Assembly: GCA_022705325.1 (NCBI GenBank)
Contig: JAKJER010000036.1
Location: 1-63,719 of the forward strand
Reading direction: 5' to 3'
Length of the DNA: 63,719 bases
Source of the DNA: Planctomycetota bacterium
GTDB lineage: Bacteria; Planctomycetota; Phycisphaerae; SM23-33
Below are positions 1 through 9,066 of this stretch, in pieces; the first letter of the stretch is position 1, and the number at the start of each line of letters is the position of its first letter. The notes under the pieces are model-generated. The model was given only the letters and a program-made list of their open reading frames with translations, was not told the DNA's origin and searched no databases. Position numbers and translations under genes: made by a program.

Positions 1-720
1 AACGCGTCGTTGCCGAGCCCGCCGGTGAGGTTCTCGATGCCGCTGAAGGCCAGTTCCGGCACGGTTCCGGCGTCGGCGCCGTCGATGGTGAACGTCACCC
101 CGCTGTCGGGGCCGATGAGCGTGTCGCTCCGGCCGCTGCCGATCAGGCGGTCGATGCCGCTGAACGTCCCGCCGATGCCGGTGGCGGTGTGCGCTTGGAG
201 GTTGACCGTCACGGCGGCTGCATACCCGCTGTAGTCCAGCGTGTCGTCGCCGTCGGTGTCGTTCAGGTTGCCCGTCAGGCTCCCATCGCCCACGAAAGCG
301 AACGCGTCGTTGCCGCTCCCGCCGGTGAGGTTCTCGATGCCGCTGAAGGCCAGTTCCGGCACGGTTCCGGCGTCGGCGCCGTCGATGGTGAACGTTACCC
401 CGCTGTCGGGGCCGATGAGCGTGTCGCTCCGGCCGCTGCCGATCAGGCGGTCGATGCCGCTGAACGTCCCGCCGATGCCGGTGGCGGTGTGCGTCTGGAG
501 GTTGACCGTTACGGCCTGGTCGTAGGCGAGGAAGTCCTTGGTGTCGTTGCCGTCGGAGTCGTTCAGGTTGCCCGCCAGGCTCCCGCCGGGCAGGAAGGCG
601 AACGTGTCGTTGCCGATCCCGCCGGTGAGGTTCTCGACTCCGGCGAACGTGACGCCGGCTACGGTTCCCGCGTTGGGGCCACTGATGCTGAACGTGGCCC
701 CGGCGTCGGGTCCGACCAGC
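1..720 (-). repeat. 300-bp in-frame tandem repeat in the giant gene
   Basis: Bases 1-235 and 301-535 are almost identical, and a third, more diverged unit begins at 601. The period is exactly 300 bp, or 100 codons. Each unit encodes a segment containing IENLTGG, a Thr/Ser/Asp-rich stretch and FSGIDRLIGSGRSDTLIG. Near identity at DNA level suggests recent duplication or gene conversion. More units may lie beyond the left edge. Confidence 0.9.
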
Positions 721-3700
721 GTGTCGTTGCCGCCGCCGGCCTGGACGGTGATGCCGGGCGAGCCCGCCGTCACGCGGACGGTGTCGTCGCCGCCGCCCAG
801 CAGGAGCGTTTCGACGTTGTTCCCGTTGTGCACCAGCGTACCGCCGGTCGTGTTGCTGACGCTCAGGCTGCCGATCGTCGCGGTCAGCGACGAACTCAAG
901 GCCGTCAGATCGACGGTATCCCCGCCTCCGCCGGCCTGCTCGATGACCTCAACGTTTCCGAAACCGCCTTCGAGGACGTAGCGGTCATCGCCCGCCCCGC
1001 CCTCCAGTGTGTCGTCGTCCGATCCGGGATAGAGCCAGTCGCCTCCGCCGCCGCCCACGAGGTAGTCGCGTCCGCCCTGGCCGTAGAGGCTGTCGCTGCC
1101 CGAGCCGCCCGTGAGGCGGTCGATTCCCGTCCCGCCCCGCAGCGTGGACGGCACGGTGATGGTGCTGCTCAGCACGATGTGGTCATTCCCGTCTCCGGCG
1201 TCGGCCTCGATCCGCAGGACGTTGTCGTAGGTCTTGGTCGTGCCGAACGAGGAGACCTCAATCTTCTGGCCCCTGGCGGTGCCCGCCCCGGCTGAATCAA
1301 GGACGAACGTCTCGTCGATCTCGTCGGTGTAGGCCCCGCGGCGGTTGGCGTCGGCGCCGACGAATAGGTGCAGCGTGCCGCCGGCGTCCACCTCGCCCAG
1401 GTAGACCTCCGGCTGGGGCATGGGGGCCTGCGGGTTGATGTGGCCGAAGCTGACGGTGAACGACTCCCACCACCACAGGACCCGGTAGCGGACCAGGACG
1501 TCCATCAGGCCGCTGGCGGAGTTGTAGCGAACCTCCAGACTGCCGCTCCAGACGTTGATCCACGCCAGCCAGGCGTTCGCTTCGACCGTGCCGTTCAAGT
1601 TGAAGACCGACCCGATCTGCGAGATGGCGATCGAGGCCGTCCCGTCCAGGCCCAGCGCGTGAGAGCCCAGGCTCAGGTAGCCGTCGAAATAGAGGTCGTA
1701 CTGTCCGTCGCTCTGGATCCACCCACTGGCGTCAATGGAGGCCAGCGAGAACAGGCTGCAATGGAAACTGGTCAACTCCAGCCTGAACGTGCCGTTAACG
1801 AACTGTGCGTATCCCGATCCGTCGAACTTCAGTACGCCCAGCAGGGTCATGGCGGAGTTGGAGAAGTCAATCCGGGCGTACTTGGCCGGCAGGCCGTCCG
1901 ACTGGACCGACCGGGTGTTGATCTCGAGGCCCAGCGTGGAGCTCATCGTCATGATGCCCGGGATGCCCAGCGGGTGATCCGGGTCCACGCCCAGTCCCAC
2001 GTCCAGCACCAGGCCGGGATGCCCGTCGTAGTACAGCTTGCCCAGGCCGCTGACGTAGACGCGACCGTTGAAGAAGTTGATCTCCGCGTCGACGTCCACG
2101 CCGATGTAGCCGGACCGGATGGCGAAGTCGAACGTGCCGTGCATCGAGACCCACAGGGCGGTCATCGTCCCGTCGGCGTGAACCGTGAAGCGATTTTCCG
2201 CCTCGACCAGGATCCCGCCCACGGTGACGTCCTGTCCGGTGGTATTGACCTCGGCCGAGCACGTCGCCGACAGCGACAGGAGGGGAATGCCCAGTCCGGC
2301 GTTGAGGGTTGCGTTCAGGGCGCCCGCCAGGCCCTGTTCGTCGAGGCGCATCCCGCCGTCCAGCGTCCAGACGATGGGCCCCAGGACGACCAGGCCGTGA
2401 GCGTCGATCTCCATCGCCCAGGTCTCGATGGCGAAGTCGAACGTGCCCTCCACCGTCGCCAGGCCCAGGACGTTCAGCCCGCCGTCGGCGTGGAAGACGA
2501 AGTACTCGTCCGCGTCGACCTGGATTCCCGCGACCTCGGTGTCCTGGCCGGTCAGGTTCATCTTGCCGGTGATGTCGGCCACCAGCGTGAAGCCCAGGTC
2601 GTCCGGGATGCCGTCGTCCAGGCTGGCGTCGAAGGCGGCCACCAGGCCGTCCTCGTCGATCCGCATCCCGCCGTCCAGCGTCCAGACGATGGTGAACAGC
2701 GTCGCCTGGGCGTCGAAGTCGATCTCCAGTTCGTTCAGCGTGAGCAGCATGTGGAACATGCCGTCCAGCGTGGCCAGGCCCGCCACCTCCAGCGTGCCGT
2801 CCACGTCCAGGCGCAGGTACGGCCCGGCCGGGTCGCCCGGATACGGCGAGCCGGGCACCGAGACCGTGCCGCCCTCGAGGCCGGGCAGGTCGTCCGGGAC
2901 CGTCAGCGTGATGAGTTGCGAGGACGTGTTGAGGGCCATGTCGATCTCGCCCTCGAGGGTCAGGTCCAGTTCGTCGGGGAAATTGGAGCTCACGGTCGCG
3001 TCGAAGACGGCGGCCAGGCCCGCCGGGGACAGCGACAGGAACCCCAGCACGTCCAGGCTCAGCAGCGGCGGCTCCGCGTCCTGCGGGTCCTCCAGCAAGT
3101 ACGCCGTCCCCGCGATCAGGGCCTCCACGCCCAGCGGGTCGAGATTCAGATACGCCAGGCCGTGCATCGTGAACCACTCGACGTCGAACAGGCGGAACTG
3201 GAAGCCGCCCGCGGCCAGCAGGCTCAGCGACAGCGGGTCCAGGTCCCACGTGTACTGGGCCCCGCCGAGGTTGGGGTCGTCGGCGGGCATGGTCACCGTG
3301 ACCGTTTCGATCTCGGGCGAGGTGTTGATCCGGAGCAGGCCGCTGGCCCCCGTGTCGTCCGGGTCGTACGGGTCGGCGGTGAAGGCGTATATGCCCGCCG
3401 CCCGCAAGGCCTCCAGGTTCGTCTGCACGTACAGCGCCCCGTGCATCTCGGGCAGGTTCCACGTCGCCCCGTAGTCGTCGACGTACTCCCAGGTGTCGAT
3501 GACCAGCGTGCCGGCCGCCTGCCCGATGTCGCCCAGGTACGTCACGCTCAGTTCGGCGGTGACGGTCATGGTGAACAGCAGGTCCCAGTCCGACGTCAGC
3601 AGCGTGTCCAGCCCGTCCAGGGAGAGCACGAAGTCGCCTTCGAGAGTGGCTTCGGCCAGACCCAGCGCGGTGAGTTCCGCGCCGCCGCCCACGCGCATCT

Positions 3701-5921
3701 GCATGGTGTGGGCGGTTTCGAGGATGGAACTGATCGGGTCGCCGTACTCGTCCAGGAAGAGGATCTCCGCGTAGCCGTACACGCTGGCGATGCGCGGCGC
3801 GCCCGGCAGGTCGACCAGGAACGCGAACTGGGCGTTGCCCGCCTGGATGTTCGCCAGGCTGCCGAAGAGGTACATCTTGACGCCCTCGATCATCCCGCCG
3901 CCGAACTCCACGTCGGCCTGGAGCATCGCCCGCCCGCTCGTGTCGATCATGACGGTGGCGTCGGCGGCGAAGGCGGCCTGCGTGGCGTAGGCCGAGAACA
4001 CCTTGCCCCCGCCCGTGATGACCATCGGCGCGCTGAACAGGCCCAGCAGGCTTGCGCCCGACTGAAGCTGGGCCAGCGCCTGATCGCGAAGGTTGGCCGA
4101 CCACTGCGTCCAGCTCATCTCGCCCGGGATGGCGAACGCGTCGCTCCGCAGCATCGTCGGGTCAAGCTGCCCGTACTCGTCCACCGGGTCCGGCAGCGAG
4201 CTGTAGAACGACACGCCCGCGCGGAACCCGCCGATGGACAGCCCGGAGTTCGGCTCCAGCAGGATCGGAACGTCCGCGTACCCGTAGAAGGCCAGCGGGC
4301 CCAGCTCCGAGAAGCCCAGGCGCAACTGGAACTCGAAACCCGGCAGGCCCAGCTTGCCGCCGAAGCCCGCGTACAGCAGCGTGCCCTCGTAGGGAGCGAA
4401 CGGGTCGGTGACCTCCTGGAAACTGGCGTCGTAGCGGATGATCCCCAGCGTGCCCTCGGCGCCGATGCTGCCGCCGAAAAGCTCGCCCCCGATGCTGAAC
4501 GACGCGGCGTCCAGGCCCACCAGCGGGTTGCGCCCGGCCAGCAACTCGCCCACGTCGAAGCGGGCGTTGGTGACCGAGCCCTCGACGTTCATCGGCAGAC
4601 CCAGGTCCTCGAACATCGCCCCGATCGAGCCCGACAGCACCACCTGGAAGTCCAGCGGGTCGGCGCCGAAGTCGGGCCAGTAGGCCCCCAGTTCGGCCAC
4701 CGTCACCGAGACCCACGTCGGCCAGCCGAGTTGCTGCATCGCTTTGTTGAAGTCGGCGTCCTTCACCCACACGCCGAAGCCCGGCAGGGCCCGCAGCGCC
4801 CCCGCGCCGGTGATGCCGAAGTGTCCGCCGCCCACGCTCACGCTGAGCAGGTCGGCCACTTTGAGCGTCCCGTTCAACTCGCCCACTTCCAACAGGAGTT
4901 CGTCGTCCCCCGCCCCGGTGTCCAGGTTGATCCCGCTGGCCGAGAAGGTGAAGTAGTCGGTCAGCTTGACCTCCAGCTTGTCCAGCATGAACTGCACCGA
5001 GAGCAGTTCGCCCGTGCTGGAGAAGCTCAGGCCCGCGCTGGTGCCCTTGCCGTCCTTGTCGGAGTCCGAGATGCTGATCTGGAACGGGGCGTCGTCCATC
5101 TCGGGGAACAAGCCGGCCGAGGCGGCGAAGATCTCGATCCCGCCGGAGATCGACAGGCTTGGGCTGAAGGTCAGGTCGAAGTTGGTGATCCCCACGCCCA
5201 CGCCGCCCAGGCTCAGCAGGGGCTGGTCGTCCGAGCCGCCGAATGTCACCTCGCCCGTGTACGAGACCGACAGCTCGCCGAAGGCGAAGCCGTCCGTGCG
5301 GACCTCCAGGCCCGACAGCGACCCCTGCACCGCGCCGCTCGATCCGGGCAGCTTCAGCAGCGGGAAGCTGATCGTCCCGGAGTCGACCGTCGCCAGCGTC
5401 TGCGGCCCGGACGCGTCCGGATCGTAGCCGATGGAAATCCCCTCGGCCTGCGCGGTGAACACCTGCCCCATCGACAGCGACAGGCCGTCCACCGTCAGGG
5501 AGAACCCGCCTCCCACTTCGTACGTGCCGACCAGCGCCCAGTCGTCGGCGTCGTCTCCGTCGGTCATGGATGCCCCGAAGGAGTCCCAATCGGGGAACAG
5601 GGCGCCCGAGCCCATCGACAACGAGGCCGATCCGCCCGTCAACTGCCCGCCGCTCACCGTGACGCTTTCGACCGTGATCGACACCCCGTCGATGGTCAGG
5701 AAGCCTCCCAGGTCGGCCTGTGGAAGGGTCACCGTCTGCGGCCCGGCGTTCTGGGCGTAGTCGATCATCGCCGCCTGGACCGCCGACAGCAGATCGGTGC
5801 CGCTCAGCAACAGCCGCTGCTCCAACATCTCCATCAGGCAAGGTCGGCGACCGTCCGACAGGCGCGATGAGTCTTCAAGAGTGGCGATCACGGGGGAATC
5901 TTCCTGGCGTATGCGGTTCAT
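1..5921 (-). CDS. Giant secreted beta-rich protein with LEPR-XLL-like motif and C-terminal RTX-type repeats (3' end cut)
   Basis: The minus frame stays open from the ATG at 5921 to the window edge, giving at least 1973 residues; the C-terminus is missing. A GGGAGGTG ribosome site lies just before the start. Residues 33-41 read LEQRLLLSG, a variant of the LEPR-XLL motif found near the start of very large surface or secreted proteins. About 1500 residues follow that are rich in Gly, Leu, Asp and Thr and carry repeated modules such as WTLDGGMR (near 2360 and 2670). Glycine-rich nonapeptide-like RTX repeats (GGSGSDSLYGQGG and similar) lie at about 1010-1160, then 100-residue repeats containing IENLTGG. 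RTX repeats usually bind calcium. The role is probably cell-surface or matrix; export route and ligand are unknown. Long reading frames on the opposite strand here are shadows. Confidence 0.85.
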   Translation of the reverse strand, partial: MNRIRQEDSPVIATLEDSSRLSDGRRPCLMEMLEQRLLLSGTDLLSAVQAAMIDYAQNAGPQTVTLPQADLGGFLTIDGVSITVESVTVSGGQLTGGSASLSMGSGALFPDWDSFGASMTDGDDADDWALVGTYEVGGGFSLTVDGLSLSMGQVFTAQAEGISIGYDPDASGPQTLATVDSGTISFPLLKLPGSSGAVQGSLSGLEVRTDGFAFGELSVSYTGEVTFGGSDDQPLLSLGGVGVGITNFDLTFSPSLSISGGIEIFAASAGLFPEMDDAPFQISISDSDKDGKGTSAGLSFSSTGELLSVQFMLDKLEVKLTDYFTFSASGINLDTGAGDDELLLEVGELNGTLKVADLLSVSVGGGHFGITGAGALRALPGFGVWVKDADFNKAMQQLGWPTWVSVTVAELGAYWPDFGADPLDFQVVLSGSIGAMFEDLGLPMNVEGSVTNARFDVGELLAGRNPLVGLDAASFSIGGELFGGSIGAEGTLGIIRYDASFQEVTDPFAPYEGTLLYAGFGGKLGLPGFEFQLRLGFSELGPLAFYGYADVPILLEPNSGLSIGGFRAGVSFYSSLPDPVDEYGQLDPTMLRSDAFAIPGEMSWTQWSANLRDQALAQLQSGASLLGLFSAPMVITGGGKVFSAYATQAAFAADATVMIDTSGRAMLQADVEFGGGMIEGVKMYLFGSLANIQAGNAQFAFLVDLPGAPRIASVYGYAEILFLDEYGDPISSILETAHTMQMRVGGGAELTALGLAEATLEGDFVLSLDGLDTLLTSDWDLLFTMTVTAELSVTYLGDIGQAAGTLVIDTWEYVDDYGATWNLPEMHGALYVQTNLEALRAAGIYAFTADPYDPDDTGASGLLRINTSPEIETVTVTMPADDPNLGGAQYTWDLDPLSLSLLAAGGFQFRLFDVEWFTMHGLAYLNLDPLGVEALIAGTAYLLEDPQDAEPPLLSLDVLGFLSLSPAGLAAVFDATVSSNFPDELDLTLEGEIDMALNTSSQLITLTVPDDLPGLEGGTVSVPGSPYPGDPAGPYLRLDVDGTLEVAGLATLDGMFHMLLTLNELEIDFDAQATLFTIVWTLDGGMRIDEDGLVAAFDASLDDGIPDDLGFTLVADITGKMNLTGQDTEVAGIQVDADEYFVFHADGGLNVLGLATVEGTFDFAIETWAMEIDAHGLVVLGPIVWTLDGGMRLDEQGLAGALNATLNAGLGIPLLSLSATCSAEVNTTGQDVTVGGILVEAENRFTVHADGTMTALWVSMHGTFDFAIRSGYIGVDVDAEINFFNGRVYVSGLGKLYYDGHPGLVLDVGLGVDPDHPLGIPGIMTMSSTLGLEINTRSVQSDGLPAKYARIDFSNSAMTLLGVLKFDGSGYAQFVNGTFRLELTSFHCSLFSLASIDASGWIQSDGQYDLYFDGYLSLGSHALGLDGTASIAISQIGSVFNLNGTVEANAWLAWINVWSGSLEVRYNSASGLMDVLVRYRVLWWWESFTVSFGHINPQAPMPQPEVYLGEVDAGGTLHLFVGADANRRGAYTDEIDETFVLDSAGAGTARGQKIEVSSFGTTKTYDNVLRIEADAGDGNDHIVLSSTITVPSTLRGGTGIDRLTGGSGSDSLYGQGGRDYLVGGGGGDWLYPGSDDDTLEGGAGDDRYVLEGGFGNVEVIEQAGGGGDTVDLTALSSSLTATIGSLSVSNTTGGTLVHNGNNVETLLLGGGDDTVRVTAGSPGITVQAGGGNDTLVGPDAGATFSISGPNAGTVAGVTFAGVENLTGGIGNDTFAFLPGGSLAGNLNDSDGNDTKDFLAYDQAVTVNLQTHTATGIGGTFSGIDRLIGSGRSDTLIGPDSGVTFTIDGADAGTVPELAFSGIENLTGGSGNDAFAFVGDGSLTGNLNDTDGDDTLDYSGYAAAVTVNLQAHTATGIGGTFSGIDRLIGSGRSDTLIGPDSGVTFTIDGADAGTVPELAFSGIENLTGGLGNDA

Positions 5922-6073
5922 GCCGCACCTCCCGGTAGCTTACGGACCGTACGAGGGTCGTTGGTTGCTGCGATAGCGAGATGCAGGGCCAATACATCCG
6001 GGGGAAGCGGTCACACAACAGCACCGGGGCCGAGGGACGGCCCAAGCGAAAGTCCGCGTCCCCACACAGATCA

Positions 6074-6101
6074 ATTGTAGCGCTCCCCCAAGAACCGTCA
6101 A
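6074..6101 (-). promoter_or_regulatory. Sigma70-type promoter for the giant gene
   Basis: On the minus strand TTGACG and TACAAT are separated by 16 bases. Transcription would start near 6067, leaving an untranslated leader of about 145 nt before the ATG at 5921. No known riboswitch was recognised in that leader. Confidence 0.55.
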
Positions 6102-6250
6102 CCTCAAAACTCCCCGGGAACCCGCCCCTGCGCCCGAGCGCGAGAGGAGAGAACGCCGGCTCACCTGCGGCGACGGTGTCATGCCCTCCGGCGAATCGTC
6201 TGACGTGGCGAATCGCCGGGGGGCCGAAGGGCGGCCGGGTCTATTGGACC

Positions 6251-6301
6251 GGCCTGCCCGCGCGCGGCGCTCTGCGCGCGACAGGCCCCGCCGGCGGGGC
6301 C
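6251..6301. repeat. Strong GC hairpins downstream of the ferredoxin gene
   Basis: GGCCTG/CAGGCC arms with inner CGCGCG/CGCGCG pairing are followed by the perfect palindrome at 6284-6301 (GGCCCCGCC/GGCGGGGCC). They lie about 30 bp past the ferredoxin stop. There is no T-tract, so intrinsic termination is uncertain. They fall in the 409-bp gap at 5922-6330, which otherwise holds only the promoter and leader of the giant gene. Confidence 0.5.
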
Positions 6302-6330
6302 GACGGGGCCTGGTGAATCGCTCGGGCCGC

Positions 6331-6498
6331 CTAGGCCTGGACGATGGCGCCGATGGGGCAGGCGTCGACGCAGGTGCCGCAGTCGATGCAGGCGTCGGGA
6401 TCGATGGAGAACTTGTCGCCCTCCTTGATGGCCTCGGCCGGGCACGAGTCCTTGCACGTCCCGCAGGCGGTGCACTCGTCAGTGATCTTGAATGCCAT
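6331..6498 (-). CDS. Bacterial-type 2[4Fe-4S] ferredoxin, 55 aa
   Basis: A short complete ferredoxin. Two classic clusters are present: C9-x2-C12-x2-C15-x3-C19-Pro and C37-x2-C40-x2-C43-x3-C47-Pro, each expected to bind one [4Fe-4S] centre. The length of 55 residues is typical of clostridial-type ferredoxins. An AAGGAG ribosome site precedes the ATG by about 9 bases. It is a soluble low-potential electron carrier; the partner enzyme is not evident from the neighbours. It appears to be transcribed alone from a promoter at 6574-6603. Confidence 0.95.
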   Translation of the reverse strand: MAFKITDECTACGTCKDSCPAEAIKEGDKFSIDPDACIDCGTCVDACPIGAIVQA

Positions 6499-6573
6499 GT
6501 ATCAGACTCCTTCTTGAGGCAGTAATGTTGGCCCGCACCGAACCACGGACGGGCGTCAGTGTCACAGACCCGT

Positions 6574-6603
6574 ATACTACGGCGCGGCGGGCGGGCAGTT
6601 CAA
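6574..6603 (-). promoter_or_regulatory. Promoter for the ferredoxin gene
   Basis: On the minus strand TTGAAC and TAGTAT are spaced by 18 bases, about 75 bp before the ferredoxin start. Confidence 0.4.
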
Positions 6604-6692
6604 GCGGGATTTGCGGCCAGGCGCCAGCACGCCAGCCTGCCCAATGCGGTTCACTCGCGAAACACGCTCGCGGGGTCCGGGTTGACGCTCGT

Positions 6693-6754
6693 GAATTCCG
6701 CATTCCGCAACCTGCCTGCCGACAGGCAGGTCCGCATTCCACAATCCTACTCCA
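6693..6754. repeat. Heptamer array at the DUF1015 stop codon, split by a 20-bp palindrome
   Basis: The array reads GAATTCC, GCATTCC, GCAA[palindrome]TCC, GCATTCC, ACAATCC, TACTCCA in strict 7-bp steps. The palindrome at 6711-6730 (arms CCTGCCTG and CAGGCAGG, four-base loop) interrupts what would otherwise be the heptamer GCAATCC. The array runs over the stop codon of the DUF1015 gene. Confidence 0.7.
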
Positions 6755-8039
6755 GCGGCTTGAGCACAATCCCGGTCGTCAGCTTGGGGTAGAAGTAGGT
6801 GCTCTTATGGGGCATGACGGCCCCGGCGTCGGCGATGGCCTCGACGCTGCGCATCTTCGTCGCCTGGAGGCAGACGCCGAGCTGGGCCTGGCCCGACTGG
6901 ACGGCCGCCGCGACGGCGGGCCCGTCGGGCGTGTAGTCGATGGTCGTCCGCTCGGTCTTCCAGGGCGCCAGCGCCTTGTCGATGATGAGCTTGTGCAGGA
7001 TCGCCACGTCCAGCTCGCGCCAGGCGTCGAGTTCGTCGGGAGCGGCCTGCTTCATCGCGCCCGGATCGACCAGCCGCGCCACGTGCAACTCCTGCCCGTC
7101 GCCCCCGAGCAGCGCCATGGCGGCGTCGCCGTGAGGGGCCAGAAGCGCGTCGGCGTCGGACAGGTCGGTTGGGACGCAAGGACGGGTTTCCCAGGCGAAC
7201 TCGGTAGCGGCCTGGATGAGCTTGTCGATGGAGAAGTCCTCGGCCAGCCCGCGGATGACACGGTGGGTGGGCAGGATTCTCATGCCGGGGTCGTCTCGGC
7301 TGACCAGGGCGAACTGGACGAAGTTGGCCGGGTGCTCCGGATCGAGCGTTCCCTCGGCCTGGAGCAGGTCGCGGTAATTCAGGGCGGTGGTGTAGCGGTG
7401 GTGCCCGTCGGCGATGTAGACCTTCTTCTCGGCCAGCAGGCCGCGAATGTGCTCGATGCGGGGGGAACCGTCGATGACCCAGAGCTTCTCGCCCACGCCG
7501 CGGATCTCGCCCCAGGCGTCGGGCTGGCCCTGGGCCAGGCTGCGAAGCGTGCAATGGATCTCCTGGCCGGGCGAGTCTCGGAAGAAGCCGAAGATGGGCG
7601 AGAGCTGCATGCGGGTGCGCTGGGTGAGCTTGAGGCGATCGGCCTTGGGCCCGGCGAAGGTCTTCTCGTGGGGGATGACGTCCTGCCCGAACGGCGTGGC
7701 CCGCACGCCGGCGAGGAGGGCGGTGCGGACGTACTGCCGCCCGGCCCACTGGTAGGTCTGCTCGTAGACGTAGAGACAGGGCTTGTCGTCGCGAACGAGC
7801 GTGCCGTCGCTCATCCACCTGGCCAGCAGCTCGCCGGCCTGCTGGTACGCCTGGTCTGGCCCGACCTCCTTGGGCGGCACGTGGGGCAGGTCCACGGAAA
7901 CGATGTTGCGATCGCTGCGGGCCTGGAGGTCCCGCTTGTCCTGAACGGTCAGCACGTCGTAGGGCGGCGCCAGGAAGGGGCTGATGTCTCCTCCGTCCTG
8001 CGGGCGATACCGCCATCCGGCGAACGGTCGAATGTCCAT
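6747..8039 (-). CDS. DUF1015 family protein (SerK-related superfamily), 430 aa
   Basis: It begins MDIRPFAGWRYRP and contains APPYDV and, at about residues 210-216, ADGHHRY, both hallmarks of DUF1015 (PF06245). The family includes an archaeal free-serine kinase (SerK), but most members are uncharacterised, so the activity is not assigned. The length is normal for the family. The ATG at 8039 is preferred because the protein then begins at the conserved N-terminus; a GTG seven codons upstream would overlap its ribosome site (AAAGGA). It is divergent from the lipoprotein gene at 8276. Confidence 0.85.
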   Translation of the reverse strand: MDIRPFAGWRYRPQDGGDISPFLAPPYDVLTVQDKRDLQARSDRNIVSVDLPHVPPKEVGPDQAYQQAGELLARWMSDGTLVRDDKPCLYVYEQTYQWAGRQYVRTALLAGVRATPFGQDVIPHEKTFAGPKADRLKLTQRTRMQLSPIFGFFRDSPGQEIHCTLRSLAQGQPDAWGEIRGVGEKLWVIDGSPRIEHIRGLLAEKKVYIADGHHRYTTALNYRDLLQAEGTLDPEHPANFVQFALVSRDDPGMRILPTHRVIRGLAEDFSIDKLIQAATEFAWETRPCVPTDLSDADALLAPHGDAAMALLGGDGQELHVARLVDPGAMKQAAPDELDAWRELDVAILHKLIIDKALAPWKTERTTIDYTPDGPAVAAAVQSGQAQLGVCLQATKMRSVEAIADAGAVMPHKSTYFYPKLTTGIVLKPLE

Positions 8040-8128
8040 ACGGCTCTCAATTCCTTTCACAAATGGGCACTGAATTCACGAAAACAACGGTCGCAAAGCA
8101 TAACGCGGCGGGAGGGGGGGAATTCCAC

Positions 8129-8156
8129 TTGAAATGCCGGGGACGGGCCATACCAT
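8129..8156 (+). promoter_or_regulatory. Promoter for the coiled-coil lipoprotein gene
   Basis: TTGAAA and TACCAT are separated by 16 bases, about 120 bp before the ATG at 8276. Confidence 0.4.
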
Positions 8157-8275
8157 AGTAGGCGGCCGTAACGTATGCCGCCCTCCGTGGCTACGGCGGC
8201 GGATCCGGCGGGAGGCCGGCGCTATGGCAGATCGAGTCCCCGCAACCTCTTGCAGCCGTTGAAAGGAACACAGAG

Positions 8276-8911
8276 ATGACAAGAGCAATCTCAATGACAG
8301 GGGTGGTACTGGCAGCGCTGGTGGTGCTGGGCAGCGTAGGGTGCGTCAGCCAGCAGGAATACCAGAAGCAGGCGGTACAGTTGCAGGATGCCCAGTCGCA
8401 AATGGAGAAGGCCCAGACGCAGATGAAGACCGCCCAGGCGGACCTGGCCAAGCAACAGCAATCGCTCCAGACGACCCAGGCGGACCTGGCGGCCGCCAAG
8501 AAGACCTCCGACGCCCAGGGCGAGCAGATCAAGAAGCTCCAGGCCGATCTGACCAAGTGCCAGAAGGACCTGGACACCTGCCGCAAGGCCGGCGCCGACG
8601 CCAAGGCCGACGCCGCCCAGAAGGCTGACGCCCTCAAGACCTGCCAGACCAACCTCAAGACCGCCCAGGCCGACCTCAAGACCGCCCAGGCCGACCTCAA
8701 GACGTCCCAGGCCGACCTGACCCAGGCCAAGAAGGACGCCGCCAAGGCCGACCAACTCCAGAAGACCGTCGATCAGCAGAAGCAGCAGATCCAGGACCTC
8801 CAGGAGAAGATCGCCGATCTCCAGCAGCAGCTTCAGAAGGCCAAGTCCGCGCCCAAAGCGCCAAGGAAGGGCACCAAGACGCCGGCTGTGGACGGGGGCG
8901 CCACGAAATAG
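8276..8911 (+). CDS. Coiled-coil lipoprotein, 211 aa
   Basis: The N-terminus is a lipoprotein signal peptide: a charged start, a hydrophobic stretch VVLAALVVLG, then the lipobox SVGC with the acylated Cys at residue 23. The rest is highly charged, Ala/Gln/Lys/Asp-rich and heptad-like, with repeated KTAQADL units around residues 125-150. This predicts a long alpha-helical coiled coil anchored in a membrane. The tail is basic and Pro-rich. An AAAGGA ribosome site precedes the ATG. It resembles Lpp-like or spacer lipoproteins only in general architecture; no specific function can be named. Confidence 0.85.
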   Translation: MTRAISMTGVVLAALVVLGSVGCVSQQEYQKQAVQLQDAQSQMEKAQTQMKTAQADLAKQQQSLQTTQADLAAAKKTSDAQGEQIKKLQADLTKCQKDLDTCRKAGADAKADAAQKADALKTCQTNLKTAQADLKTAQADLKTSQADLTQAKKDAAKADQLQKTVDQQKQQIQDLQEKIADLQQQLQKAKSAPKAPRKGTKTPAVDGGATK

Positions 8912-8937
8912 CCCGTCACCGGGCACGCCCCTGAACG

Positions 8938-9002
8938 GGAGCCATGGGAATTGTTCGGCCGATGGGATGCATTCCCATTCTGGTCGCGACTCTCATGGCT
9001 CC
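8938..9002. repeat. Nested inverted repeat after the lipoprotein gene
   Basis: Outer arms GGAGCCATG (8938-8946) and CATGGCTCC (8994-9002) enclose inner arms GGGAAT and ATTCCC. An RNA from either strand could form a long hairpin. It lies between the lipoprotein stop and the first small-RNA unit. No T-tract follows. Confidence 0.6.
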
Positions 9003-9066
9003 TGTCGCGTTATCTGCCGGGACCGTCCGCATCCGTCTGAGATTCCTTCTGGCCGGAGCCCGCGGC

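Noticed and set aside
1368..5870. A 1500-codon open frame on the plus strand
   Set aside because: Its translation is Arg/Gln/Val/Asp-rich without domains and it lies opposite a clear repeat protein on the minus strand; high GC leaves such shadow frames open.
5922..6066. Riboswitch in the 145-nt leader of the giant gene
   Set aside because: Some stems can be drawn but no known aptamer consensus was recognised.
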